Shown: positions 43,628 through 51,972 of the stretch, piece by piece | Layout: each line of letters opens with the position of its first letter | Numbering within the stretch: position 1 is the stretch's first letter | Source: Microbacterium sp. Root180 | Lineage (GTDB): Bacteria; Actinomycetota; Actinomycetes; Actinomycetales; Microbacteriaceae | NCBI RefSeq assembly: GCF_001428485.1 | Contig: NZ_LMHS01000002.1 | Coordinates: forward strand, 418,094-482,093 | Reading direction: 5' to 3' | Length of the DNA stretch: 64,000 nt | Position numbers and translations under genes: made by a program | Notes under the pieces: model-generated | Seen by the model: the letters and a program-made list of their open reading frames with translations, nothing else | The model's database searches: none | What the model was told of the DNA's origin: nothing

Positions 43628-44419
43628 TGCTTCGCCGGCCACGGAGGCCTCGGCGGGCTCTTCTTCGCCTGCGGGCAGGTACCGGTCGTAGCCTTCGTCC
43701 TCGAGGCGATCGGCCAGCTCGGGACCGCCCTCCTCGGCGATGCGGCCGCTGACCATGACATGCACGAAGTCCGGGCGGATGTAGCGCAGGATGCGCGTGT
43801 AGTGCGTGATGAGCAGCACACCGAGGTCCGTCTGCTCCTTCGCGCGGTTCACGCCCTCCGAGACGACCTTGAGCGCGTCGACGTCCAGACCCGAGTCGGT
43901 CTCGTCGAGGATCGCGATCTGCGGGCGGAGGAGCTCGAGCTGGAGGATCTCGTGGCGCTTCTTCTCACCACCGGAGAATCCTTCGTTGACGTTGCGCTGC
44001 GCGAACTTCGGGTCCATGCGCAGGTTCTTCATCGACGCCTTGACGTCCTTGGTCCACGTGCGGATCGCGGGCGCCTCGCCGTCGATCGCGGTCTTGGCGG
44101 TGCGCAGGAAGTTCGTCACCGTCACCCCCGGGATCTCGACCGGGTACTGCATCGCGAGGAAGAGGCCCGCGCGGGCGCGCGCGTCGACCGACATCGCGAG
44201 GACGTCCTCGCCGTCGAGCGAGATGGTGCCGCTCGTCACGGTGTACTTCGGGTGGCCGGCGATCGTGTACGCGAGCGTCGACTTTCCCGAGCCGTTCGGG
44301 CCCATGATGGCGTGGGTCTCGCCGGTGCGGATGGTGAGCGTGACACCGTTGAGGATCGGCGTGGTGCCGGCATCCGTCTCGACCGTCACGTGGAGGTCGC
44401 GGATCTCGAGGACAGACAT
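43625..44419 (-). CDS. sufC: Fe-S cluster assembly ATPase SufC
   Basis: A 264-residue ABC-type ATPase of the SufBCD scaffold. It has Walker A IMGPNGSGKSTL and the SufC-specific GLFLAMQYPVEIPGV segment. The signature is FSGGEKKRHEILQ, Walker B ILDETDSGLD (SufC has DETDSGLD instead of DEPT) and the H-loop LITHYTRIL. It drives conformational change of SufB-SufD during cluster assembly. A 20-residue Glu/Ala-rich tail extends the C-terminus. It follows the Rieske gene by 16 nt. Confidence 0.96.
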   Translation of the reverse strand: MSVLEIRDLHVTVETDAGTTPILNGVTLTIRTGETHAIMGPNGSGKSTLAYTIAGHPKYTVTSGTISLDGEDVLAMSVDARARAGLFLAMQYPVEIPGVTVTNFLRTAKTAIDGEAPAIRTWTKDVKASMKNLRMDPKFAQRNVNEGFSGGEKKRHEILQLELLRPQIAILDETDSGLDVDALKVVSEGVNRAKEQTDLGVLLITHYTRILRYIRPDFVHVMVSGRIAEEGGPELADRLEDEGYDRYLPAGEEEPAEASVAGEA

Positions 44420-44435
44420 CGTTTCAGTACCTTCT

Positions 44436-44765
44436 TCAGTTCACTTCGAGCGTGACGGTGGGGTCGATGAGCACGTCATCGCCGTCGATGGTGACCGCGA
44501 AGACCGGGACCGGCTCGTACGCGGGGAGATTGAGGGGCTTGCCGGTGCGCAGCGAGAAGGCCGAGCCGTGGGCCCAGCACTCCAGCGTGTCGCCGTCGAC
44601 GAATCCGTCGGCGAGCGAAATGTCGCCGTGGGTGCAGGTGTCGCCGATGGCGTGGACCTCGCCGTTCGAGTCGAGCACGACCGAGATCGCGACGCCCTCG
44701 AGCTCGACGCGGCGCGCCTCGTCCTGCACGAGTTCACTGAGGGCGCAGGCGCGCTGGGCGGTCAT
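44436..44765 (-). CDS. Rieske-type ferredoxin (non-heme iron oxygenase ferredoxin subunit family)
   Basis: A 109-residue Rieske [2Fe-2S] protein. The cluster ligands are in CTHGD (Cys43, His45) and CWAHGSAF (Cys63, His66), and the fold continues with LPAYEPVPVFAVTIDGD. It resembles the small ferredoxins of aromatic dioxygenases, but no oxygenase genes are near. In actinobacterial suf operons a Rieske gene between sufD and sufC is common and may supply electrons for Fe-S assembly. The ATG overlaps the sufD stop (ATGA). Confidence 0.93.
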   Translation of the reverse strand: MTAQRACALSELVQDEARRVELEGVAISVVLDSNGEVHAIGDTCTHGDISLADGFVDGDTLECWAHGSAFSLRTGKPLNLPAYEPVPVFAVTIDGDDVLIDPTVTLEVN

Positions 44766-45952
44766 CGCGCGACCTCCCGTGCGAGCTCATCCTCGACGGC
44801 CGAGTACAGCTCGCTCTCGATCTCGGGGACGCCGATCTTCTGGATGATCTCCGCGAGGAAGCCGAGCACGACGAGGCGGCGGGCTTCGTCTTCGGCGATG
44901 CCGCGCGCCTGCAGGTAGAACAGCTGCTCGTCGTCGAACCGACCGGTCGCGCTGGCGTGGCCGGCTCCCCGGATGTCGCCGGTCTCGATCTCGAGGTTCG
45001 GGATCGACTCGGCGCGCGCGCCGTCGGTGAGCACGAGGTTGCGGTTCGCCTCGTACGAGTCCGTACCGACCGCGTCGGGTCCGATGAGCACGTCGCCGAT
45101 CCAGACGCTGCGCGCGCCGGACCCCTGCAGGGCGCCCTTGTACAGCACATCGCCCACGGTCTCGGCGCCCTTGTGATGGAGGTACACCTGGCTCTCGAGG
45201 TGCTGACCGGCATCCGCGTAGCTGAGGCCGTAGAGCTCGCCGCGCGCGCCGGTGCCGGCGAGCTCGACGCTCGGGTTCACGCGCACGACGGCGCCGCCGA
45301 AGCTGACGATGACGTGGCGGAGGGTGGCGTCGCGCTCGACGCGGGCCTGGTGGGATGCCGCGTGCACGGCGTCGTCGTCCCACTCCTGCACCGATATCAC
45401 GGTGAGGTGAGCGCCGTCCCGCACGATGATCTCGAGGTTCTGCGCGTGCTGGGCCGTGCCGGTGTGGCGGAAGACGATGGTCGCGTGCGAGTTCGGCTCG
45501 GCCTCGATGACGACGTGCGCATGAGCGAGTCCGCCCGTGCCGCGCAGGTTCACCATGATCGGCTCGGCGTACTCGGCGCCGGCAGGGATCCGCAGCAGTG
45601 GTGCCTCGGTCTCCTGCTTCCAGGCGATCGCTGCGGGCAGATCCTCGGGCCGGAAGACCTCGCCGCGGGGGGCGGTGCCGTGGGCGAGCCGCTCCTGGAC
45701 GAGCCCCTCCGGTGCGGCGACATCGACCTCGATGACGCCGTGGCGCCCGGTCTCATCGGCGAACAGCGGCTGGAGCCGGTCGATCGGCGTGTGCTTCCAG
45801 TTCACCTCGCGACCCGTCGGCGCCGCGAAGGCGGCCGGGTCGTACGAGCTGAACCGCTCGGAGCGCGTCTGCACCGGGACGAACGCGCCGGCACCATCGG
45901 TGTGGCCCTGGGCACCGGGGACGGTGACGGGGGCCTGGGTAGCGGAACTCAC
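44762..45952 (-). CDS. sufD: Fe-S cluster assembly protein SufD
   Basis: A 396-residue SufD scaffold subunit with the long right-handed beta-helix of the SufB/SufD family (hydrophobic strands VIEAEPNSHATIVFRHTG, GAHLTVISVQEWDDDAV). A helical C-terminus follows with DEQLFYLQARGIAEDEARRL. It forms the SufBC2D complex and takes part in iron acquisition for cluster assembly. The GTG start shares one base with the sufB stop (TAGTG), which supports coupled translation. Confidence 0.95.
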   Translation of the reverse strand: MSSATQAPVTVPGAQGHTDGAGAFVPVQTRSERFSSYDPAAFAAPTGREVNWKHTPIDRLQPLFADETGRHGVIEVDVAAPEGLVQERLAHGTAPRGEVFRPEDLPAAIAWKQETEAPLLRIPAGAEYAEPIMVNLRGTGGLAHAHVVIEAEPNSHATIVFRHTGTAQHAQNLEIIVRDGAHLTVISVQEWDDDAVHAASHQARVERDATLRHVIVSFGGAVVRVNPSVELAGTGARGELYGLSYADAGQHLESQVYLHHKGAETVGDVLYKGALQGSGARSVWIGDVLIGPDAVGTDSYEANRNLVLTDGARAESIPNLEIETGDIRGAGHASATGRFDDEQLFYLQARGIAEDEARRLVVLGFLAEIIQKIGVPEIESELYSAVEDELAREVAR

Positions 45953-47370
45953 TAGCCGACGGATCCTTCCATGCCCATCTCGATGAGCTTGTTCAGTTCG
46001 AGTGCGTACTCCATGGGCAGCTCGCGGGCGATCGGCTCGATGAAGCCGCGGACGATCATGGCCATCGCCTCGTCCTCCGGCATCCCTCGGCTCATCAGGT
46101 AGAAGAGCTGCTCCTCGCTGACCTTGGAGACCGTGGCCTCGTGGCCGAGCTGCACGTCGTCGACGCGGATGTCGATCGCCGGGTACGTGTCCGAGCGCGA
46201 GATCGAGTCGACCAGCAGCGCGTCGCAGCGGACGGTGTTCGCCGAGTGGTGCGCGTTGGCGTCAACCCGGACCTCGCCGCGGTAGCCGGCTCGTCCACCG
46301 CCGCGGGCGATCGACTTCGAGACGATGGAGGACTGCGTGTACGGCGCCATGTGGATCATCTTCGCGCCGGCGTCCTGGTGCTGGCCGGGGCCGGCGAACG
46401 CGACCGACAGGGTCTCGCCCTTGGCGTGCTCGCCCACGAGGAAGATCGACGGGTACTTCATCGTGACCTTCGAGCCGATGTTGCCGTCGATCCACTCCAT
46501 GGTGGCGCCCTCATGCGCGACCGCGCGCTTGGTCACGAGGTTGTAGACGTTGTTCGACCAGTTCTGGATCGTCGTGTAGCGCACGCGGGCGTTCTTCTTG
46601 ACGATGATCTCGACCACGGCCGAGTGCAGGGAGTCGCTCTTGTAGATCGGGGCGGTGCAGCCCTCGATGTAGTGCACGTACGAGCCCTCGTCGGCGATGA
46701 TCAGGGTCCGCTCGAACTGGCCCATGTTCTCGGTGTTGATGCGGAAGTAGGCCTGGAGCGGGATCTCGACATGCACGCCCGGGGGCACGTAGACGAACGA
46801 TCCGCCCGACCAGACGGCGGTGTTGAGCGCGGCGAACTTGTTGTCGCCGGCGGGGATGACGGTGCCGAAGTACTCCTCGAAGAACTCCGGGTGCTCGCGC
46901 AAGGCGGTGTCGGTGTCCATGAAGATGACGCCCTGAGCCTCGAGCTGCTCGTTGATCTGGTGGTAGACGACCTCGGACTCGTACTGCGCGGCCACGCCGG
47001 CGACGAGGCGCTGGCGCTCGGCCTCGGGGATGCCCAGGCGCTCGTACGTGTTGCGGATGTCCTCCGGGAGCTCCTCCCAGGAGCCTGCCTGCTTCTCGGT
47101 CGAGCGCACGAAGTACTTGATGTTGTCGAAGTCGATCTCGCTGAGGTCGGCGCCCCACGTCGGCATCGGCTTGCGGCCGAACAGCTGGTAGCCCTTGAGG
47201 CGGGTCTTCAGCATCCATTCCGGCTCGCTCTTGAGGGCCGAGATGCCGCGCACGACGTTCTCGTTGATGCCGCGCTGCGCAACGGCGCCGGCGGCATCGG
47301 TATCGTGCCAGCCGAACTCGTAGACACCCAGGCTTTCGAGCTCCGGGCGGTCGATCAGCACATCAGACAT
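45952..47370 (-). CDS. sufB: Fe-S cluster assembly protein SufB
   Basis: A 472-residue SufB, the main scaffold on which nascent Fe-S clusters form. Characteristic segments are [59 protein letters not shown] and [20 protein letters not shown] with the conserved Cys. The C-terminus has the [17 protein letters not shown] repeat shared with SufD. Start ATG 47370 has GGAGGAG 9 nt upstream and is preferred to the GTG at 47376, which is too close to it. It is the first gene of the operon. No SufR-type regulator gene and no sufS/sufU lie next to it in this window. Confidence 0.96.
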   Translation of the reverse strand: MSDVLIDRPELESLGVYEFGWHDTDAAGAVAQRGINENVVRGISALKSEPEWMLKTRLKGYQLFGRKPMPTWGADLSEIDFDNIKYFVRSTEKQAGSWEELPEDIRNTYERLGIPEAERQRLVAGVAAQYESEVVYHQINEQLEAQGVIFMDTDTALREHPEFFEEYFGTVIPAGDNKFAALNTAVWSGGSFVYVPPGVHVEIPLQAYFRINTENMGQFERTLIIADEGSYVHYIEGCTAPIYKSDSLHSAVVEIIVKKNARVRYTTIQNWSNNVYNLVTKRAVAHEGATMEWIDGNIGSKVTMKYPSIFLVGEHAKGETLSVAFAGPGQHQDAGAKMIHMAPYTQSSIVSKSIARGGGRAGYRGEVRVDANAHHSANTVRCDALLVDSISRSDTYPAIDIRVDDVQLGHEATVSKVSEEQLFYLMSRGMPEDEAMAMIVRGFIEPIARELPMEYALELNKLIEMGMEGSVG

Positions 47371-47423
47371 CGTCACATTCTCCTCCGGGTCCTGGCGGTG
47401 TCATCCGCCCCGGCATTCCGGCT

Positions 47424-47445
47424 CCTCCGGTGGAGTTACCGGAGG
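47424..47445. repeat. 8-bp inverted repeat in the sufB-ctaA divergent region
   Basis: CCTCCGGT and ACCGGAGG flank a 6-bp spacer, 53 bp upstream of sufB. It could be an operator or an mRNA-leader hairpin for suf. The rest of the 265-bp region (47371-47635) shows TAGACT (47492-47497, plus strand) and TAGAAT (47552-47557, minus strand) hexamers as possible -10s, and no gene. Confidence 0.4.
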
Positions 47446-47635
47446 GGGATGCCGCTCGTGGGCCCTCTCATTCGGCGCTGGCCATCGCGCCTAGACTGTC
47501 AGTAGTCGCTGCGCCCGAACCTCACGGCTCCTGCACGCGACCGACCCCTCGATTCTACAGGTACCGGCCCGGCTCCGGACGCTCCGCGTCTTGCCCGCAT
47601 GCGACCGGGCCGTTCCCCAGGAGGCTACGAGCAGC

Positions 47636-48589
47636 ATGTCCGGCGAGCAGACGACGACGGCGGCCCCGGGCGTGTGGCGCAGATTCTGGAACTGGCTCCC
47701 CGATCGGGTCGACGGCCGGATCCGTGTCTTCGCGTGGCTGTCGTTCCTCACCGAGGTGACGATCATCGGCACCGGCGGGGCCGTCCGCCTCACCGGCTCG
47801 GGCCTGGGCTGCCCGACGTGGCCGCTGTGCACGGCCGATTCCCTCGTCCCCGTGCCCGGTGTGGATGAGGGCATCCATCAGATCATCGAGTTCGGCAACC
47901 GGCTGATGACCGGCGTCGTCGGCATCGTCGCCGCCATCCTCGTCGTGCTGGTGCTGAAGCTGCGGCATGAGCGCCGCGACCTCTATGTGCTCGCGGTCGT
48001 CGTGCTCGGCGGTGTCGCAGCCCAGGCGATCGTCGGCGGCATCACGGTGCTCACGGGCCTCAACCCCTTCATCGTCGGCTTCCACTACGTCGCCTCGCTC
48101 GCACTGGTCTGCGTCACTGCGGCGTTCCTGGTGCGGATGTCGCAGCCCGGCGGCCCCCGCGTGCTCGCCGTGGCGCGCTGGCAGGCGGTGCTCACGCACC
48201 TGACGACGCTGGCCATGGCGCTCACGATCGCCTTCGGCGTGCTCACGACGGGCGCGGGTCCGCACTCCGGCGACGCCGATGCCGGCCGCAACGGCTTCAA
48301 CGCGGAGCTGCTCGAGCACGTGCATGCGTGGCCCGGCTATGCGCTGTTGGCACTCACCGTCGTCCTCGTCGTGGCCGCCTGGCGCTCGCGCGCCGCCGCG
48401 CCGAAGCTGCTGCGCTGGACGATCGTGCTGCTCGCGGTCGAACTCGTCCAGATCGCGGTCGGCCTATATCAGGCGCGCAACGGTCTCCCCGAGCTCGCCG
48501 TGGGCGTGCACATGGTGCTCGCCGCCCTGGCCGCCGCCACGATGACCGTCGTCGTCCTGCACCTCAAGCGGCCCGCCCAGGATTCATAG
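47636..48589 (+). CDS. ctaA: heme A synthase (CtaA/COX15 family)
   Basis: A 317-residue membrane protein with about eight transmembrane helices. It converts heme O to heme A for cytochrome aa3 oxidase. Visible features are the GGAVRLTGSGLGCPTWPLC loop with two cysteines and the heme-ligand histidines in helices such as GVDEGIHQIIEFGNRL, IVGFHYVASLAL, ELLEHVHAWPGYA and VGVHMVLAALA. CAGGAGG precedes ATG 47636 with about 10 nt spacing; the in-frame GTG further upstream is less likely. ctaB lies 2 kb downstream in the opposite orientation. Confidence 0.94.
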   Translation: MSGEQTTTAAPGVWRRFWNWLPDRVDGRIRVFAWLSFLTEVTIIGTGGAVRLTGSGLGCPTWPLCTADSLVPVPGVDEGIHQIIEFGNRLMTGVVGIVAAILVVLVLKLRHERRDLYVLAVVVLGGVAAQAIVGGITVLTGLNPFIVGFHYVASLALVCVTAAFLVRMSQPGGPRVLAVARWQAVLTHLTTLAMALTIAFGVLTTGAGPHSGDADAGRNGFNAELLEHVHAWPGYALLALTVVLVVAAWRSRAAAPKLLRWTIVLLAVELVQIAVGLYQARNGLPELAVGVHMVLAALAAATMTVVVLHLKRPAQDS

Positions 48590-48684
48590 CGGGTTCATCG
48601 GAAACGCCGAGCACCTGTTCGGGACGGCACGAAAGGCTTGCGGATGCCGCGACCGCCCGTGTCGCGCATCGAGGAGTGAAAGCC

Positions 48685-49059
48685 ATGCCTACCCGTCCCC
48701 GCCTGGTCCGCAGCATCCCCTTCTGGGCTCTCGTGGCCGCCTCCGTGGCGACCGCCGTCAGCGGTGCCGTGCTGCTGGTCGACAAGCTCGGCGTCATGAC
48801 CACGACCCTCACCGACGGCTCGGCGACCGGTGTCGAGGTGTACGTCGGCCAGTCGGTGGCCGGTCTCGGCGCGATCCTGCTCGGCGCCGGCATCGTCGGC
48901 ATCCTGATCTCGCTCGCCGTGGCGACCGCCGCGAGCCTGCGTCCCCTCGCGCCCGTCGAGGTCGTGGAGCCCATCGACTGGTCGGCCGACAGTGTCGACG
49001 ATGCGCCGGTCGATGAGGCCGTCGAGGCCGACGCAGCGGAACTCACCGCCACGCGCTGA
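48685..49059 (+). CDS. hypothetical membrane protein (2 TM, 124 aa)
   Basis: A 124-residue protein with two hydrophobic helices, IPFWALVAASVATAVSGAVLLV (residues 11-32) and an Ala/Gly/Leu-rich helix near 58-82. An acidic C-terminal tail contains VEPIDWSADSVDDAPVDEA. I do not recognise a family. The topology suggests both termini are cytoplasmic with a short loop outside. GAGGAG stands 8 nt before ATG 48685. It lies between ctaA and a CPA1 antiporter, followed by a hairpin terminator, and could be transcribed alone or with ctaA. Confidence 0.75.
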   Translation: MPTRPRLVRSIPFWALVAASVATAVSGAVLLVDKLGVMTTTLTDGSATGVEVYVGQSVAGLGAILLGAGIVGILISLAVATAASLRPLAPVEVVEPIDWSADSVDDAPVDEAVEADAAELTATR

Positions 49060-49074
49060 TCGCCGCCGTGTCCT

Positions 49075-49113
49075 CGGGGCGCGTTCGACCGGGTGACCGG
49101 CGGACGCGCCCCG
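49075..49113 (+). terminator. hairpin terminator after the small membrane protein gene
   Basis: CGGGGCGCGT and ACGCGCCCCG form a perfect 10-bp stem around a 19-nt loop. It begins 16 nt after the stop codon. There is no U-tract. Confidence 0.6.
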
Positions 49114-49141
49114 TCGGCATCTGCGGGCCGATACTGGGGGC

Positions 49142-50716
49142 GTGGACCCCGTCGAATCGATCACCTGGATCGTCCTTTTCGTCCTGACCACGGTCACGGT
49201 CACCGGACTCGTCGGCCGCATGGGATGGTCGGCTCCGGTCGCCCTCGTCGCAGTGGGCGGCATCGTCTCGTTCGTGCCCGGCGTGCCCGAAGTGACGGTC
49301 GATCCCGACCTCATCCTCTACGGCATCCTTCCTCCGCTGCTCTTCGCCGCAGCCATCCGCACGTCGGTCATCGACGTCCGCGCCCGCCGTGACAGCATCC
49401 TGCTGCTCTCGGTCGGGCTCGTCGCGTTCACCGTGGTGACCGTCGGCTTCGCCACCTACCTGCTCGTCCCGGCGCTCACGCTGGCCGCCGCGTTCGCGTT
49501 CGCCGCGGTGGTCGCGCCGACCGACGCGATCGCCGTCACGGCGATCGCGGGGCGCCTCGGCCTCCCCCGGCGCGTCGTGACGATCCTCGAGGGCGAGAGC
49601 CTGCTCAACGACGCCACCGCGCTGGTCGCGCTCAACGCGTCGATCGCGGCGATCGTGAGCGTGGTCACTCCCGCCGACATCGGGATCGAGTTCGCGATCG
49701 CCGTCGTCGCCGGCGTCGCGATCGGCCTCGGCGTCGGCTGGGTGGTCTCCCTCGTGCGCGCGCAGCTGCACTCCCCCGTGCTCGACACGAGCCTCATACT
49801 CATCACGCCGTTCGCCGCGTTCCTCCTGGCGGAGCTCGTGCACGCGTCCGGCGTGCTCGCCGTGGTGATCGCGGGACTCTATCTGGGATACCGGGCGCCG
49901 ACCGTCGCCTCAGCCGAGGCCCGGGTGGCCGAGCGGGTCAACTGGAAGACGATCCAGTTCCTCCTCGAGAACGCCGTGTTCCTGTTCATCGGGCTGAATC
50001 TGCGCGGAATCCTCGAAGGCGCGATCGCCACCGGGCCGGGGGTCTGGCCGACGGTGCTCATCTGCGCCGGCATCCTCCTCGCACTGGTCGCCTCGCGCTT
50101 CGCCTGGGTCATGGCCACGACGCTCCTGTACCGCAAGGGGCCCCGTCGTCTGCGCGAGCGCAGCTGGGCCTGGGGAAACGGCGTGGCGGTCGCCTCCGCC
50201 GGCGTGCGCGGCGTCGTCACGCTCGCAGCGGTATTCCTCCTGCCGCCCGAGACGCCCGAACGCGAGTACCTGCAGTTCCTCGCATTCGTCGTGGTCGTGG
50301 CGAGCCTCGTCGGCGGCCTCGCCCTGCCGTGGATCGTCCGGCGCCTGCGTCTGCCGCGCCCGAGCCTCACGCAAGAGCTGACGGAGCGCCGGCTGCTCAT
50401 GGCCGAGGCGCGCGCTGCGGGCATCAGCCGTCTCGACGAGGAGGCGACGCCCGCCGACGAGGCCCGCATCGTCGAACTGCTCCGCACGGATGCCGGCTTC
50501 CTGGGCGAGACGCTGGACATCTACGGGCCGGATGCCTCGATCCCCCAGCTCGAGTCGAAGCTCCGGCTGCGCCGCGCCATGCTCGACGCGGAGCGCTCCG
50601 CAGTGCTCGACGCCCGCCGCGAGGGCCGGTACCAGGAGCCGGCCATCATGGCCGCGCTGCAGGCGATCGACGCGGAGGAGACCGCGCTCAAAGCCCAGTA
50701 CCCCAAGCAGGACTGA
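49142..50716 (+). CDS. CPA1-family Na+/H+ (cation/proton) antiporter
   Basis: A 524-residue NhaP/NhaK-type exchanger with about twelve transmembrane helices (residues 1-405) and a cytoplasmic helical tail. The ion-binding motif is APTDAIAV. The following helix has EGESLLNDATALVALN, typical of CPA1 proteins, and NAVFLFIGLNLRG and VRGVVTLAAVFLLP complete the core. It would exchange Na+ or K+ for protons in pH and salt homeostasis. It starts at GTG 49142. The stop abuts the ctaB stop with no gap, so the two convergent transcripts must overlap. Confidence 0.92.
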   Translation: MDPVESITWIVLFVLTTVTVTGLVGRMGWSAPVALVAVGGIVSFVPGVPEVTVDPDLILYGILPPLLFAAAIRTSVIDVRARRDSILLLSVGLVAFTVVTVGFATYLLVPALTLAAAFAFAAVVAPTDAIAVTAIAGRLGLPRRVVTILEGESLLNDATALVALNASIAAIVSVVTPADIGIEFAIAVVAGVAIGLGVGWVVSLVRAQLHSPVLDTSLILITPFAAFLLAELVHASGVLAVVIAGLYLGYRAPTVASAEARVAERVNWKTIQFLLENAVFLFIGLNLRGILEGAIATGPGVWPTVLICAGILLALVASRFAWVMATTLLYRKGPRRLRERSWAWGNGVAVASAGVRGVVTLAAVFLLPPETPEREYLQFLAFVVVVASLVGGLALPWIVRRLRLPRPSLTQELTERRLLMAEARAAGISRLDEEATPADEARIVELLRTDAGFLGETLDIYGPDASIPQLESKLRLRRAMLDAERSAVLDARREGRYQEPAIMAALQAIDAEETALKAQYPKQD

Positions 50717-51658
50717 CTAGAACGGCAGGAGCGGGTCGACCGCGATCGCCACGAAGAGCAGCGTGAGATACGTGATCGACGCGTGGAACACCCGCATCGG
50801 GCGCGGTTCCGTGCCGCGGACGGCGCGGTTGTAGAGGCGATGCGACTCGTAGATGAACCACCCGCCGAAGACGAGTGCCGAGACCGTGTAGACGAGGCCC
50901 ATGTCGGCGACCGGGATGAGCAGCAGCGAGCAGGCGACGGTCGCCCACGCGTACAGGATGACCTGGAGGCCGACCTGCGAGCCGTTGCGCGTGGCTCCGA
51001 GCATCGGCACGTGGACCTCTTCGTACTGCTCCTTGTACTTCATCGACAGCGGCCAGTAGTGCGGCGGCGTCCAGAGGAAGACGAGGGTGAAGAGGATCAC
51101 CGGGGGCCAGGCGAGCGAGCCGGTCACGGCCGTCCACCCGATGAGCACCGGGAAGCAGCCGGCGATGCCGCCCCACACGATGTTCTGCTCGGTGCGGCGC
51201 TTGAGGATCATCGTGTAGATCACGACGTAGAAGAAGATCGCTCCCGCCGACAGCACCGCGGCCAGCCAGTTGGTCGTGAGCCACAGCCACACCGTCGAGA
51301 AGGCTGCCAGCGTCCACGCGAAGATCAGTGCGCCGCGCGGGGAGACCTCGCCGGTCACGAGAGGGCGGTTGACGGTGCGCTGCATATGCGCATCGATATC
51401 GCGGTCGAGGTACATGTTGAACGCCGCCGCCGAGCCGGCGCTGGCGGTGCCGCCGATGACGGTCGCCACCACGAGCCACAGGCTCGGGAACCCGCCCTGC
51501 GCGAGGATCATGACCGGCACCGTGGTGACCAGCAGCAGCTCGAGCACGCGCGGCTTCATGAGCGCGATGTACGCGCGGACGGTACGACCGAAGGGCTGAC
51601 GCGTCCCGCGCGGTGTCCGAGGGGATGCCTCGGCCCGCGCCGTCGTCGTGATGTCCAT
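50717..51658 (-). CDS. ctaB: protoheme IX farnesyltransferase (heme O synthase)
   Basis: A 313-residue UbiA-superfamily prenyltransferase that farnesylates heme B to heme O. The Asp-rich substrate motifs are [20 protein letters not shown] and, in the second half, [15 protein letters not shown]. About nine transmembrane helices are apparent. The ATG at 51658 gives the usual length for CyoE/CtaB. Longer in-frame readings add an unlikely Arg-rich extension. A TAGACT hexamer lies about 35 nt upstream of the start. With ctaA it supplies heme A. Confidence 0.94.
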   Translation of the reverse strand: MDITTTARAEASPRTPRGTRQPFGRTVRAYIALMKPRVLELLLVTTVPVMILAQGGFPSLWLVVATVIGGTASAGSAAAFNMYLDRDIDAHMQRTVNRPLVTGEVSPRGALIFAWTLAAFSTVWLWLTTNWLAAVLSAGAIFFYVVIYTMILKRRTEQNIVWGGIAGCFPVLIGWTAVTGSLAWPPVILFTLVFLWTPPHYWPLSMKYKEQYEEVHVPMLGATRNGSQVGLQVILYAWATVACSLLLIPVADMGLVYTVSALVFGGWFIYESHRLYNRAVRGTEPRPMRVFHASITYLTLLFVAIAVDPLLPF

Positions 51659-51972
51659 CGCCCCCGCAATCGCCGCCTGCAGAACTGCTGTCGAGTCTAT
51701 GGCATCGGCGCGGCGCGCCCCGGCGCGTGAGGGCTCACAAGGTCGCAGGAACGACGGTGAGCGAATCGTCACCGCGAGGACACGGGGAGGACACGCGCGG
51801 CGCCGACGCCTCAGCAAGACTCCGTCATACAGCGGCTGACATGGCCGACGCGGCATGCCCCTTCGCTATGCTGAAACCACACGCGCGCCCCGCGCCGATC
51901 CCCCTTCTCCGACTCCGGACGAGGCTGCGGCACGGCCCTCGTCGGGCGCACTTTCATGAGAGAGGCGGTCCC
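51659..51972. other. 314-bp ctaB-tkt divergent intergenic region
   Basis: No gene is supported here. It should contain the ctaB promoter (minus strand, TAGACT near 51690-51697) and the tkt promoter. TATGCT at 51867-51872 is the best plus-strand -10-like hexamer and would give a tkt leader of roughly 95 nt. GC-rich imperfect palindromes are present near 51710-51730, but none is a clear terminator or operator. Confidence 0.5.
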
